Shown: positions 26,163 through 34,651 of the stretch, piece after piece | Numbering within the stretch: the first letter of the stretch is position 1 | How the letters are laid out: every line of letters starts with the position of its first letter | Assembly: GCF_023347535.1 (NCBI RefSeq) | Contig: NZ_CP094473.1 | Coordinates: 372,001 to 436,000 of the forward strand | Length of the DNA: 64,000 nucleotides | Source of the DNA: Faecalibacterium sp. HTF-F | GTDB taxonomy: Bacteria; Bacillota; Clostridia; Oscillospirales; Ruminococcaceae | Direction of reading: 5' to 3' | Program-made: the position numbers and the translations under genes | The notes under the pieces: generated by a model | Databases searched by the model: none | The model's input: only the letters and a program-made list of their open reading frames with translations | What the model was told of the DNA's origin: nothing

Positions 26163-26594
26163 TCAGATCACATAATCGTTCCCGGCCTGATCGGGCAGGG
26201 CCAGATCGGCCAGAGTGATATTGCCGAAGTAGTTGGAGATCAGGTCGTTCAGGCCCTTCCACATTTCATAGGTGCGGCAGTTGGCCATGCGGGAGCAGGA
26301 GGCCGCACCGGGGGTCAGGCAGGACACCGGGGCCAGACTTCCTTCGGTCAGCATCAGGATCTCACCTACGGTGTACTGGTCCGGGCTGCGGGTCAGGCGG
26401 TAGCCGCCGCCCTTGCCGCGCAGGCCCTCCAAAAAGCCGTTCTGCACCAGCACCTTGAGGATGTTTTCCAGATACTTCTCCGAGATCTCCTGACGGGCGG
26501 CGACTTCTTTGAGGGGAACATATTTTTCGGACTGATGTTCGGCAAGGTCGATCATCACGCGCAGTGCATAGCGCCCTTTGGTGGACACGATCAT
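26163..26594 (-). CDS. Rrf2-family transcriptional regulator
   Basis: 143-aa winged-helix regulator of the IscR/CymR group. DNA-binding part at 1-80 (MIVSTKGRYALRVMIDLAEH, ISEKYLENILKVLVQNGFLEGLRGKGGGYRL). Residues 90-107 carry three cysteines (SCLTPGAASCSRMANC), the place where IscR/NsrR hold a Fe-S cluster, although the spacing differs from E. coli IscR. Divergent from cysK across 221 bp, as CymR or IscR-like regulators of cysteine supply often are. Promoter TTGAAA (26661-26666)/TATAAT (26638-26643), 17-bp spacing; an imperfect dyad at 26633-26652 overlaps the -10, suggesting autoregulation. Confidence 0.92.
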   Translation of the reverse strand: MIVSTKGRYALRVMIDLAEHQSEKYVPLKEVAARQEISEKYLENILKVLVQNGFLEGLRGKGGGYRLTRSPDQYTVGEILMLTEGSLAPVSCLTPGAASCSRMANCRTYEMWKGLNDLISNYFGNITLADLALPDQAGNDYVI

Positions 26595-26632
26595 AATACG
26601 GTACTTCCTTTGTTGGTTATAAATTGAATTTT

Positions 26633-26666
26633 AACCTATTATACAACAGGGTAAATAATATTTCAA
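26633..26666 (-). promoter_or_regulatory. Rrf2 promoter with overlapping dyad
   Basis: Minus-strand TTGAAA (26661-26666) and TATAAT (26638-26643), 17-bp spacer. AACCTATTATACAACAGGGT (26633-26652) is a 7/10 imperfect dyad over the -10, a candidate autoregulatory site. Confidence 0.6.
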
Positions 26667-26689
26667 TCCCACTTTTTTCAAAAAATCCA

Positions 26690-26718
26690 TTGACAAGCGA
26701 CCCAAGGGAGACTATAAT
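26690..26718 (+). promoter_or_regulatory. cysK promoter
   Basis: TTGACA (26690-26695) and TATAAT (26713-26718), 17-bp spacer, a consensus sigma-A promoter. The about 90-nt leader contains GGGCACATGTGCCC, a short hairpin; no known riboswitch was recognised. Confidence 0.85.
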
Positions 26719-26815
26719 ACCATCAAACCCACAAACAATGTTGGTATAAAGGATTTAGAACCGGGTCATCCGGCAGGGCACATGTGCCCGTAACTGTATC
26801 AGGGAGGAAACTACA

Positions 26816-27748
26816 ATGAGCAAGATTTATACTGCCGCAGATCAGCTGATCGGTCATACTCCGCTGCTGGAGCTGACCCACATCGAAAAGGAGCAGCAGC
26901 TGCCTGCCCATATCATTGCCAAGCTGGAATACTTCAATCCGGCCGGTTCCGTCAAGGACCGCATCGCCAAAAAGATGATCGATGATGCCGAGGAAAAGGG
27001 CCTGCTGAAGGAAGGCTCCGTCATCATCGAGCCCACCTCCGGCAACACCGGCATCGGTCTGGCGGCTGTGGCTGCAGCCAAGGGCTACCGCATCATCATC
27101 GTGATGCCCGAGACCATGAGCGTGGAGCGCCGCCAGCTGATGAAGGCCTATGGCGCAGAACTGGTACTCAGCGAAGGCGCAAAGGGTATGAAGGGTGCCA
27201 TTGCCAAGGCAGACGAGCTGGCAAAGGAGATCCCCGATTCCTTCATCCCCGGCCAGTTCGTGAACCCGGCCAATCCGCAGGCACACATCGAGACCACCGG
27301 CCCCGAGATCTGGGAGGATACCGATGGCAGGGTGGACATCTTTGTGGCCGGCGTCGGCACCGGCGGCACCGTCACCGGCGTGGGCCAGTACCTGAAGAGC
27401 AAGAACCCGGACGTCAAGGTGGTTGCCGTGGAGCCTGCCTCTTCTCCCGTGCTGAGCAAGGGCGTTGCAGGTGCGCACAAGATCCAGGGCATCGGCGCAG
27501 GCTTTGTGCCGGACGTGCTGGACACCAAGGTGTATGACGAGGTCATCGCGGTGGAGAACGATGACGCCTTTGCCACCGGACGTCTGATCGGCCACAAGGA
27601 AGGCGTTCTGGTGGGCATTTCCTCCGGTGCTGCCGTATATGCTGCGCTGCAGCTGGCAAAGCGCCCGGAGAATGCCGGTAAGAACATCGTGGTCCTGCTG
27701 CCCGATACCGGCGACCGTTATCTTTCCACCCCGCTGTTTGCAGAGTGA
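26816..27748 (+). CDS. cysK: Cysteine synthase A (O-acetylserine sulfhydrylase)
   Basis: PLP enzyme that makes L-cysteine from O-acetylserine and sulfide. The PLP lysine is Lys47 in NPAGSVKDR; the substrate loop TSGNTGI (about 70-76), phosphate cup GTGGTVTG (about 180-187) and the C-terminal [12 protein letters not shown] motif are all present. 310 aa is the normal size. ATG with GGGAGG. Divergent from the Rrf2 regulator, which probably controls it according to cysteine or Fe-S state. Monocistronic, ended by the terminator at 27816-27861. Confidence 0.96.
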   Translation: MSKIYTAADQLIGHTPLLELTHIEKEQQLPAHIIAKLEYFNPAGSVKDRIAKKMIDDAEEKGLLKEGSVIIEPTSGNTGIGLAAVAAAKGYRIIIVMPETMSVERRQLMKAYGAELVLSEGAKGMKGAIAKADELAKEIPDSFIPGQFVNPANPQAHIETTGPEIWEDTDGRVDIFVAGVGTGGTVTGVGQYLKSKNPDVKVVAVEPASSPVLSKGVAGAHKIQGIGAGFVPDVLDTKVYDEVIAVENDDAFATGRLIGHKEGVLVGISSGAAVYAALQLAKRPENAGKNIVVLLPDTGDRYLSTPLFAE

Positions 27749-27815
27749 TGCTCCGGGACCGTCCCGGTCCTGCGTGGATGAGATAAAAGGGACGACTGCA
27801 AAACAGTCCCGATAA

Positions 27816-27861
27816 AAAAGAGATAGGCTTCCCCGGAAGGGGCCGCCTATCTCTTTTTTGT
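27816..27861. terminator. Bidirectional terminator between cysK and the DUF819 gene
   Basis: AAAAAAGAGATAGGC (27816 on) pairs with GCCTATCTCTTTTTT (to 27861) with a GGCCCC-type inner stem; A and T runs on both sides serve both convergent genes. Confidence 0.85.
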
Positions 27862-27908
27862 TGTAAGCTGATGTGTGATCTCCTGGCCGCGTTATAAGCC
27901 GGAGAACA

Positions 27909-29072
27909 TTATGCCAGCAGCGACATGATGTTTGCGGTGATCAGGCCGCCTGCCGTGCCGATGACGTAACCCATCAGAGCCATCAGAACGCCAACGGGCA
28001 CCAGAGCGCCGCTGTAGGCACCAGCCAGAATGGGAGCGGATGCGGAACCGCCGATGTTTGCCAGAGATGCCACGCCGCAGGTGAACATATCCAGATGGAA
28101 GATCTTTGCCAGCAGCACCAGAATGATGCCGTGGATGGCCAGGATCATAAAGCCTGCCAGGATCCATGCGGGTGCATCGGTCAGCTCCAGGAAGCTTGCG
28201 CGGGAGGCAAGCAATGCCACCACGGAGTACAGCAGCAGGTTGGACAGCTCGGTGCTGCCTGCCATGCGGCCCACGGGGGTGACAGCGCCGATCAGGCCGG
28301 ACAGCGTGATGAGCAGGACGGTCCAGGTGGCCTTGTCCAGGAAGGGCATTGCGCTGTTCAGGGCTGCGCCGATATCCTGACCGAAGGCGGAGATCACCAG
28401 AGCCAGACCCAGCAGGAAGATCAGGTTGACAAAGGTAGCCTTGTCCTCGTTGGACTTTGCGTCCTCTTCCAGACGGCGGGACACTTCATCCAGCGTGGTG
28501 GTGTCGGCCTTGACCCACTTGTTGAACTTGGGAGCAAGGTTGATGGCCCACAGCAGGAACATGACCCAGATGGAGTAGTCAATGGAGTCCACCACCAGTG
28601 CGTAGGCCATGTCAGCTTCGCCGATGTCCAGCGCAGCCTGCACGGCGATCATGTTGCCGGAGCCGCCCATCCAGCTGCCGCACAGAGCGCCCAGTGCCTT
28701 CCATGCTTCGGAGCCAAGGGGCCCCTTCATGATGGCGAAGGTGGCAATGAAGGCCACCGAGATGGAGACGGAAGCGGCAAAGAAGCCGCCCAGCATCTTG
28801 GGACCCAGCTTGATGATCTTGCGGATGTCGCAGCGCAGCAGCATCAGGAAAATCATTGCATACAGCAGGTTGTTTTTCAGCACGGAGTAGGCAGGCTTGG
28901 TGGCCTCCATGTCCCATGCACCCAGCGTGCAGAGAATCATGGTAATGAGGTACAGCAGAACGATAGGTGGTGCATAGTCGAAGAATTTCGACTTCGTGTA
29001 GCGTTGCAGCCACACCAGCAGTGCGGCAATGAACACCAGCACGGCGATGTAGGTGAAACCGTTTGTGATCAT
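27909..29072 (-). CDS. DUF819 family membrane protein (YjcL-like transporter candidate)
   Basis: 387 aa with about ten to twelve hydrophobic helices, including SWMGGSGNMIAVQAALDI and ANIGGSASAPILAGAYSGALVPVGVLMALMGYVIG, the two glycine-rich blocks typical of DUF819. The fold resembles secondary carriers, but the substrate is unknown. ATG at 29070-29072 is preferred (AAAGGGG upstream); a longer frame would add 14 residues. It is divergent from a dipeptide epimerase gene across 134 bp, which hints at a role in import of peptides or amino acids. Stop followed by the bidirectional terminator at 27816-27861. Confidence 0.88.
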   Translation of the reverse strand: MITNGFTYIAVLVFIAALLVWLQRYTKSKFFDYAPPIVLLYLITMILCTLGAWDMEATKPAYSVLKNNLLYAMIFLMLLRCDIRKIIKLGPKMLGGFFAASVSISVAFIATFAIMKGPLGSEAWKALGALCGSWMGGSGNMIAVQAALDIGEADMAYALVVDSIDYSIWVMFLLWAINLAPKFNKWVKADTTTLDEVSRRLEEDAKSNEDKATFVNLIFLLGLALVISAFGQDIGAALNSAMPFLDKATWTVLLITLSGLIGAVTPVGRMAGSTELSNLLLYSVVALLASRASFLELTDAPAWILAGFMILAIHGIILVLLAKIFHLDMFTCGVASLANIGGSASAPILAGAYSGALVPVGVLMALMGYVIGTAGGLITANIMSLLA

Positions 29073-29206
29073 GAACCCAATCCCCTTTCTTTTTGTGCAA
29101 TTTTTTGCGGACAATTGTCTTTACAATATCGACAACTTCGTATACAATACTACCATAGATTTCATAATCTGGCAACATTTTTTTATCGAAAGGGGTAGGT
29201 TTTTGC

Positions 29207-30304
29207 ATGAAAATTACGGAAGTACGTCTCGGATTGATCTCCGTGCCGCTGCGTGTGCCCTTCAAAACGGCGCTGCGCTCGGTCAGCAGCGTGGAGGATG
29301 TTATCGTGGAGATCCACACCGACACCGGCGCGGTGGGTTACGGTGAAGCACCTCCTACCGGCGTGATCACCGGCGACACCACGGGTGCCATCATCGGTGC
29401 CATCCGCGACCACATCGCAAAGACCATCATTGGCCGCGATGTGGACGACTTTGAGGACCTGATGATCGCCCTGAATGCCTGCATCCAGAAGAACACCAGT
29501 GCCAAGGCCGCTGTGGATATGGCCCTGTGGGACCTGTACGGCCAGCTGTACAAGATTCCCGTGTACAAGCTGATGGGCGGCGCAAAGAAGTCCATCGTCA
29601 CGGACATCACCATCAGCGTCAACGACCCCGAGGAGATGGTGCGGGACGCGCAGAACGCCATCCAGCGCGGCTACGACTGCCTGAAGGTCAAGGTGGGCAA
29701 GGAGCCGGAAAAGGATATCGCCCGCCTGAGCGCCATCCGTGCCGCCGTGCCCAAGGAGACCTGCATCCGCATCGACGCCAATCAGGGCTGGACCCCGAAA
29801 GAGGCCGTGCGCATCCTGAACGGGATGCAGGAGCGGGGACTGGACCTCGAATTCGTGGAGCAGCCGGTCAAGGCTCACGATTTTGACGGCCTGAAGTACG
29901 TCACCGAGCGCTCCTATGTGCCGGTGCTGGCAGACGAGAGCGTGTTCTCCCCGCAGGACGCACTGACCATTATGCAGATGGGAGCCGCAGACCTTGTGAA
30001 CATCAAACTGATGAAGTGCGGCGGCCTGTACAACGCCCTCAAGATCGCATCTGCCGCCGAGGTGTACGGTGTGGAGTGCATGATCGGCTGCATGCTGGAA
30101 GCCAAGATCAGCGTGAATGCCGCCGTGCATCTGGCCTGCGCAAAGCAGATCATCACCCGCGTGGATCTGGACGGCCCCGTGCTGTGCAGCGAGGACCCCA
30201 TCCTCGGCGGTGCCGTGTTCAACGAAAAGGAGATCACGGTTTCCAACGAGCCGGGCCTCGGCATCAAGGGCATCGAGCCGGGCAAGATCAAGTATTTGGA
30301 CTGA
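29207..30304 (+). CDS. Dipeptide epimerase (enolase superfamily, muconate-lactonising subgroup)
   Basis: Enolase-superfamily enzyme related to L-Ala-D/L-Glu epimerase (YcjG/YkfB), which epimerises murein-derived or other dipeptides. Visible active-site elements: catalytic KxK pair in LKVKVG (about 159-163), metal ligands Asp in RIDANQGW (about 190), Glu in VEQPV (about 220), Asp/Glu in LADES (about 245), the second Lys in NIKLMKCGG (about 268), and a C-terminal LDGP in the position where dipeptide epimerases hold a DxD-type motif. 365 aa is typical. ATG at 29207 with AAAGGGG upstream. Exact dipeptide specificity cannot be read. Terminator at 30311-30351. Confidence 0.9.
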   Translation: MKITEVRLGLISVPLRVPFKTALRSVSSVEDVIVEIHTDTGAVGYGEAPPTGVITGDTTGAIIGAIRDHIAKTIIGRDVDDFEDLMIALNACIQKNTSAKAAVDMALWDLYGQLYKIPVYKLMGGAKKSIVTDITISVNDPEEMVRDAQNAIQRGYDCLKVKVGKEPEKDIARLSAIRAAVPKETCIRIDANQGWTPKEAVRILNGMQERGLDLEFVEQPVKAHDFDGLKYVTERSYVPVLADESVFSPQDALTIMQMGAADLVNIKLMKCGGLYNALKIASAAEVYGVECMIGCMLEAKISVNAAVHLACAKQIITRVDLDGPVLCSEDPILGGAVFNEKEITVSNEPGLGIKGIEPGKIKYLD

Positions 30305-30310
30305 TATGCC

Positions 30311-30351
30311 GTAAAAAATACGCCGTGCAGCAATGCACGGCGTATTTTTAT
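30311..30351. terminator. Bidirectional terminator between epimerase and pepD
   Basis: AAAAATACGCCGTGCA and its inverse TGCACGGCGTATTTTT form a stem with a short loop between convergent genes. Confidence 0.9.
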
Positions 30352-30360
30352 ATACGGATT

Positions 30361-31812
30361 TTACTCTTTGTAAGCCAGAATAGCCTTCAGGTACTCCCAC
30401 ACGCGGGCCACCGATGCAATGTCGGCGCGCTCATTGGGGGTGTGGACATGCAGCAGGTTCGGGCCAAAGGAGATGCAGTCCAGCCCGTCGATCTTGCCCG
30501 AGAGGATACCGCATTCCAGACCTGCATGAATGGCAACGATCTGGGGCTTTGCACCGTATTGTGCCTCGTACATAGCAACGCAGCGGTCGCGCAGGGCACT
30601 TTCGCGGGCGTAGGTCCAAGCGGGATAGTCGCCGTGGAACCGCACGGTGCCGCCCAGCAGCTCGGTCAAGGTCTGCAGCTTGCAGCTCAGCAGCTCCTTC
30701 GCCGAGGGCACCGAGCTGCGCAGGGAGAAGCGCAGGATGGCTTCGCTGTCGTCCAGTTCGGCAACGCCGAGGTTCAGCGAGGTCTCCACAAGGCCCGGCA
30801 CATCCATGCTCATGGCCTGCACGCCCCATGGCATCAGGAGCAGGGCCTTGCGCAGCCGCTGGGCAGAAGCGCCGTCCAGTGCCTGATACTCGCCGCAGCC
30901 CTGTTCGGTGAGCTGCAGACAGATCTCCGGGTCGGCCGTGCCGTATTCGGCCTTCATCTGAGCGGCAAACTGGGCAACGGCAGCACGGACGCCCTCCGTG
31001 ATGCCGGTGGGCAGCACCAGTGTGACACTGCTTTCCTTGGGGATGACGTTCTCCTTTGCACCGCCGGAAAGGGCCAGCACCGTGTAGTCCACGCCGTTTT
31101 CGGTCAGCAGGGTCAGCCAGCGGCCCAGCAGGGCGATGGCGTTGGCGCGGCCCTTGTGGATCTCGGTGCCGGAGTGCCCACCCACAAGGCCGGTCACGTC
31201 TGCCTTTACGGCAGTGCCGGTCACAGCTGCACGGGTGACGGGCAGATGGCATTCAACGCGGCGTCCGCCTGCACAGCCTGCGGTCAGCACCCCCTCTTCC
31301 TCCGAGTCGATGTTGATGAGCAGGCGGCCTTCCAGATCGGAAAGCTCCATGGCAGATGCACCCAGCAGGCCCACCTCCTCGCAGACGGTCAGCACGACCT
31401 CCAGCGCAGGGTGGGGGATGTCCTTTGCGTCCAGCACAGCCAGTGCGTAGGCCACGGCAATGCCGTCGTCGCCGCCCAGCGTAGTGCCCTCAGCGCGGAC
31501 ATAATCGCCGTCCACCACCAGCTGGATGGCATCCTTTTCCAGATCCAGCGGGCAGGCGGCGGTCTTGTCGCCCACCATGTCCAGATGACCCTGCAAGATC
31601 AGGGCAGGCTCATTCTCATAGCCCGGCGTGGCCGGTGCTTTGATGAGCACATTGCCCATTTCGTCCTGACGGCAGGCAAGGCCGTGCGCCTTTGCAAACT
31701 GCACGCAGTAGTCGCTCAGCGCCTTTTCGTGATGAGAGGTGTGCGGGATGCTGCAGATCTCTTCAAAATAATGAAAAACCGATGCCGGTTCCAGTTTGGT
31801 TAATACGCCCAT
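30361..31812 (-). CDS. pepD: Aminoacyl-histidine dipeptidase (M20C, PepD)
   Basis: Cytosolic zinc dipeptidase with broad specificity, including Xaa-His. Metal ligands follow the M20 pattern: His in LQGHLDMVG (about 76-78), bridging Asp in LGGDDGIA (about 115), catalytic Glu pair in VCEEVG (about 145), Asp in INIDSEEEG and the C-terminal His in FGPNLLHVHTPNE. The lid/dimerisation domain with GLVGGHSGTEIHKGRAN is present. 483 aa matches PepD. ATG with GGAGTGG. Promoter TTGTGT/TAGAAT at 31857-31885. Divergent from asnA. Together with the epimerase it points to use of peptides as amino-acid source. Confidence 0.95.
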   Translation of the reverse strand: MGVLTKLEPASVFHYFEEICSIPHTSHHEKALSDYCVQFAKAHGLACRQDEMGNVLIKAPATPGYENEPALILQGHLDMVGDKTAACPLDLEKDAIQLVVDGDYVRAEGTTLGGDDGIAVAYALAVLDAKDIPHPALEVVLTVCEEVGLLGASAMELSDLEGRLLINIDSEEEGVLTAGCAGGRRVECHLPVTRAAVTGTAVKADVTGLVGGHSGTEIHKGRANAIALLGRWLTLLTENGVDYTVLALSGGAKENVIPKESSVTLVLPTGITEGVRAAVAQFAAQMKAEYGTADPEICLQLTEQGCGEYQALDGASAQRLRKALLLMPWGVQAMSMDVPGLVETSLNLGVAELDDSEAILRFSLRSSVPSAKELLSCKLQTLTELLGGTVRFHGDYPAWTYARESALRDRCVAMYEAQYGAKPQIVAIHAGLECGILSGKIDGLDCISFGPNLLHVHTPNERADIASVARVWEYLKAILAYKE

Positions 31813-31856
31813 AATGACCCACTCCTTATAATATAGTGAAAAAACTTCCTTTTTGT

Positions 31857-31885
31857 ATTCTAGCAGATTCCGGGGCCGGACACAA
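31857..31885 (-). promoter_or_regulatory. pepD promoter
   Basis: Minus-strand TTGTGT (31880-31885) and TAGAAT (31857-31862), 17-bp spacer. Confidence 0.5.
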
Positions 31886-31972
31886 TCACTAAATTCTGAG
31901 TCGTAACGTGTGCCCTCAAAACCGGGGATGCTCCTGCGGCTTGCGCGGGGTACTCTTTTTTTGCCGCCTCAC

Positions 31973-32001
31973 TTTACTTTCATAAGAAAATGTGCCATAA
32001 T
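31973..32001 (+). promoter_or_regulatory. asnA promoter
   Basis: TTTACT (31973-31978) and CATAAT (31996-32001), 17-bp spacer, about 84 bp before the asnA ATG. No T-box or other leader RNA was recognised between them. Confidence 0.55.
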
Positions 32002-32084
32002 GGAGCCAGTATTTTTTGGTTCAAAAACTGCGCCCTGTACCGGGAAAGCAGGGCCGGAATCCAACAAGAAGAGGGGTATCCTTT

Positions 32085-33098
32085 ATGAGCAAGACCATCA
32101 TTCCTGCAAACTACACGCCTGCGCTGAACCTGTACGACACCCAGCGCGCCATCGGCACGGTCAAGCGCCTGTTTGCCGACACCCTGTGCGCCACGCTGAA
32201 CCTGTACCGCGTGTCCGCTCCGCTGTTTCTGGAAGCGTCCACCGGCCTGAACGACGACCTGAACGGCGTGGAGCGCAAGGTCACCTTTGATATCAAGGAC
32301 AGCGGCATTGAGGCACAGGTGGTGCAGTCGCTGGCAAAGTGGAAGCGCAAAGCTCTGAAGGACTACGACTTCCATGTGGGCAAGGGCCTGTACTGCGATA
32401 TGAACGCCATCCGCCGGGATGAAGAGCTGGACAACCTGCACTCCGTCTATGTGGATCAGTGGGACTGGGAAAAGGCAATCCGTCTGGAAGACCGCAACGA
32501 AGCATACCTGAAGAGCGTGGTGCGCTCCATCGTGTCTGCCGTCTGCGCCACCGAAATGAATCTGCACGCCATGTTCCCCCAGCTGCAGGAGCTGCCGCTG
32601 CACAGCCCCAACGTCACCTTCATCACCACTCAGGAGCTGGAGGACAAGTATCCCGACCTGACCCCGAAGGAGCGCGAGAACGCCTTTGTGAAGGAGAACG
32701 GCACCACCTTCCTGATGAAGATCGGCGCTCCGCTCAAGAGCGGCAAGCCCCATGACGGCCGTGCCCCCGACTACGACGACTGGGATCTGAACGGCGACCT
32801 GCTGTTCTGGAACGACCCGCTGCAGTGCAGCTACGAGCTGAGCAGCATGGGCATCCGCGTCAGCCCCGAGAGCATGGACAGGCAGCTGACCATGGCCGGC
32901 TGCGATGACCGCCGTGCTCTGCCCTTCCACAAGGCCGTGCTGAACGGTGAGCTGCCCTACTCCATCGGCGGCGGCATCGGCCAGAGCCGTCTGTGCATGC
33001 TGCTGCTGGGCAGCGCCCACATCGGCGAGGTGCAGGCCAGCGTCTGGGACGCTGCCACCCGTGAAGCCTGCGCCAAGGCGGGCATTCCGCTGCTGTAA
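32085..33098 (+). CDS. asnA: Aspartate--ammonia ligase (asparagine synthetase A)
   Basis: Ammonia-dependent synthesis of asparagine from aspartate with ATP; a class II aminoacyl-tRNA synthetase-like fold. Landmarks: [22 protein letters not shown] near residue 45, the [10 protein letters not shown] block near 120, and the [14 protein letters not shown] motif 3 near 300. 337 aa compares with 330 in E. coli. The ATG at 32085 is chosen because it has GAGGGG upstream and matches the family start; the frame runs open further upstream without similarity. Terminator 33140-33195. Confidence 0.95.
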   Translation: MSKTIIPANYTPALNLYDTQRAIGTVKRLFADTLCATLNLYRVSAPLFLEASTGLNDDLNGVERKVTFDIKDSGIEAQVVQSLAKWKRKALKDYDFHVGKGLYCDMNAIRRDEELDNLHSVYVDQWDWEKAIRLEDRNEAYLKSVVRSIVSAVCATEMNLHAMFPQLQELPLHSPNVTFITTQELEDKYPDLTPKERENAFVKENGTTFLMKIGAPLKSGKPHDGRAPDYDDWDLNGDLLFWNDPLQCSYELSSMGIRVSPESMDRQLTMAGCDDRRALPFHKAVLNGELPYSIGGGIGQSRLCMLLLGSAHIGEVQASVWDAATREACAKAGIPLL

Positions 33099-33139
33099 GC
33101 GTTCCGTTCACAGGACTGCCTGCTGAAAAACGATCGTAT

Positions 33140-33195
33140 AAGACCCGGGACCTTTCAGGGCCGAAATGGCTCGAAAAGATCCCGGGTCTTTTTGC
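33140..33195. terminator. Terminator between asnA and the mazF-like gene
   Basis: AAGACCCGGGA pairs with TCCCGGGTCTTTTT around a loop; T run on the plus side, A-rich on the other, so it may serve both convergent genes. Confidence 0.8.
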
Positions 33196-33226
33196 TTTGT
33201 ATACGATTTCACTTCCCGGCAGACGC

Positions 33227-33577
33227 TCAATAGGACGTGAGCCCGAGGCTGACATCCAGAGCCTGATCCACCCGTTTCTGGTCTTCCGGCGTGATCTGCC
33301 CGGCCCGCTCCCGCAGGCGGTGCTTATCCAGCGTGCGGATCTGCTCCAGCAGCACCACGCTGTCCTTGGCAAGACCGGTGTCCGCCGCCCGGATGTTGAT
33401 GTGGGTAGGCAGGCGGGCTTTGTCCAGCCGGGATGTAATGGCCGCTGCAATGACAGTGGGGCTGTGCCGGTTGCCGATCTCGTTCTGCACGATCAGCACC
33501 GGCCGTACGCCGCCCTGCTCGGACCCCACCACCGGCGAAAGATCCGCGTAAAAAACTTCTCCTCTGTGTACCTCCAT
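33227..33577 (-). CDS. PemK/MazF-family endoribonuclease toxin (EndoA-like)
   Basis: Sequence-specific mRNA interferase family. 116 aa with the MazF core: RGEVFYADLSPVVGSEQGGVRPVLIVQNEIGN (Gly-Gly-x-RP loop with the catalytic Arg), PTVIAAAITS with the active-site Thr/Ser, and LDKHRL near the C-terminus. ATG with GGGAGG. The expected antitoxin (NdoAI/MazE type) is not recognisable in the 123 bp upstream or overlapping it, and alanine racemase, often between acpS and this gene in Bacilli, is also absent. acpS lies just upstream on the same strand, so the ancestral acpS-(alr)-ndoA order is partly kept. Confidence 0.92.
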   Translation of the reverse strand: MEVHRGEVFYADLSPVVGSEQGGVRPVLIVQNEIGNRHSPTVIAAAITSRLDKARLPTHINIRAADTGLAKDSVVLLEQIRTLDKHRLRERAGQITPEDQKRVDQALDVSLGLTSY

Positions 33578-33700
33578 GGAATCTCCCTCCCTGCATTTGG
33601 AGGATGCGCCCCGCTATGTGATGCGTCCGGCGCATCGTTCGTCTGCTCTCAGTATGAGCAGGAAGCACGGGGGATATTCCATTGTATGCACAGAAGCGGC

Positions 33701-34111
33701 TCAGGTTTCCGTTTCCAGTGTACAGAACGCCAGCGCCATGCCGCCTTCGTGGCTCAGGGAGAGCCGGGCGGTCAGGCTGCGGGCCTGCACCCATTCTGCC
33801 GTCCTTCCGCTGAAGCGATAGGCCGGTGCGCCGTTTTCCTGCCGGATGGCTTCGATCTCGCAAAGCGAAAAGGGCTCCCGCAGGCCGGTGCCTGCTGCCT
33901 TTAAAAAGGCTTCCTTGGCGGCAAAGTTGGCGGCAGCACTGGCCAGCCGGTGGGCTGCGCTGCGCCCGGCGGGGAGGGGAGCGTCCAGCCCGAGAGCGGC
34001 ACGCTCGGCCTCGCCGTAGACCCGGCGGACAAAGGCCGCAGCATGTGCGCCGGTAAGGCTTTTTTCCAGATGTGCCAGCTCGCACAGGTCGCAGCCGATG
34101 CCATACAGCAT
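33701..34111 (-). CDS. acpS: Holo-[acyl-carrier-protein] synthase
   Basis: Transfers 4'-phosphopantetheine from CoA to apo-ACP. Mg2+-binding Asp8 in GIGCDL and Glu in [16 protein letters not shown] (about residue 65) are present, as is the C-terminal [14 protein letters not shown] strand pair. 136 aa is normal. ATG at 34109-34111 with GGAGG. Upstream of the mazF-like gene on the same strand, a neighbourhood shared with other Firmicutes. Confidence 0.93.
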   Translation of the reverse strand: MLYGIGCDLCELAHLEKSLTGAHAAAFVRRVYGEAERAALGLDAPLPAGRSAAHRLASAAANFAAKEAFLKAAGTGLREPFSLCEIEAIRQENGAPAYRFSGRTAEWVQARSLTARLSLSHEGGMALAFCTLETET

Positions 34112-34213
34112 AAAAAGGCCTCCTTCTGCCGCATTTGCGGCGCTGCAGGCCGTCAGCCTGCAAAATCTGAACCGGAAATTTTATGCAAACTGTGCAAATC
34201 CGGTCCGTTTATC

Positions 34214-34242
34214 TTGAAGTTTCCCCGCAATTCGTGTACAAT
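34214..34242 (+). promoter_or_regulatory. ireB promoter
   Basis: TTGAAG (34214-34219) and TACAAT (34237-34242), 17-bp spacer, about 30 bp before the GTG start. Confidence 0.7.
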
Positions 34243-34273
34243 GAACGTAGTTCTTCCTAAGGGGGTGTATTCC

Positions 34274-34519
34274 GTGAGTGGCGAGACTGCTATTTTTTCG
34301 ATCCACGACAAAAAGGACTATGAGATCCATGAGATCGTGCAGCAGGTGTACGATGCTTTAAAGGAAAAAGGCTATAATCCGGTCAATCAGCTGGTGGGCT
34401 ATATCCTGTCCGAAGACCCCACCTACATCACGACCTACAAGAATGCCCGTGCCCTGATCCGTAAGGTGGATCGGGACGATCTGCTGCAGGCCATGCTGCG
34501 CAGCTATCTGAACGTTTGA
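34274..34519 (+). CDS. IreB family regulatory phosphoprotein (UPF0297)
   Basis: 81-aa protein of the IreB/YrzL family; in Enterococcus IreB is a substrate of the IreK/IreP Ser/Thr kinase-phosphatase pair and affects cephalosporin resistance. The conserved blocks [38 protein letters not shown] and [13 protein letters not shown] are all here. GTG at 34274 is chosen (AAGGGGG upstream, and the product length matches the family); a GTG nine bases earlier is the alternative. Usually found in an alaS-ireB-yqgF cluster; here it stands alone, followed by a terminator at 34539-34571. Confidence 0.92.
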   Translation: MSGETAIFSIHDKKDYEIHEIVQQVYDALKEKGYNPVNQLVGYILSEDPTYITTYKNARALIRKVDRDDLLQAMLRSYLNV

Positions 34520-34538
34520 TACCCCTTATCTGCTTCGG

Positions 34539-34571
34539 CCCCGCTGTCTTTTTAGATGGCGGGGCTTTTTC
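34539..34571 (+). terminator. Terminator after ireB
   Basis: GCCCCGCTGTC / GATGGCGGGGC stem with a T-rich loop, followed by TTTTT. Confidence 0.8.
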
Positions 34572-34651
34572 ATAACAGGATGCAGATGCTGTTTACCGTT
34601 ACAGCCCCTCCGGTGAAGATGGCCAGAGCAAAACGGAGGCCATGCCGATCG

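Noticed and set aside
26720..26815. Possible riboswitch in the cysK leader
   Set aside because: Only one small hairpin (GGGCACATGTGCCC); no SAM, T-box or other conserved core motifs and no terminator/antiterminator pair.
29131..29152. loxP-like string AACTTCGTATA in the epimerase/DUF819 intergenic region
   Set aside because: Only 11 bases match, with no second inverted arm at 8-bp spacing; it lies in an ordinary divergent promoter region.
31890..32084. Possible Asn T-box or riboswitch before asnA
   Set aside because: No T-box sequence or alternative terminator; the promoter lies only about 80 bp from the start codon.
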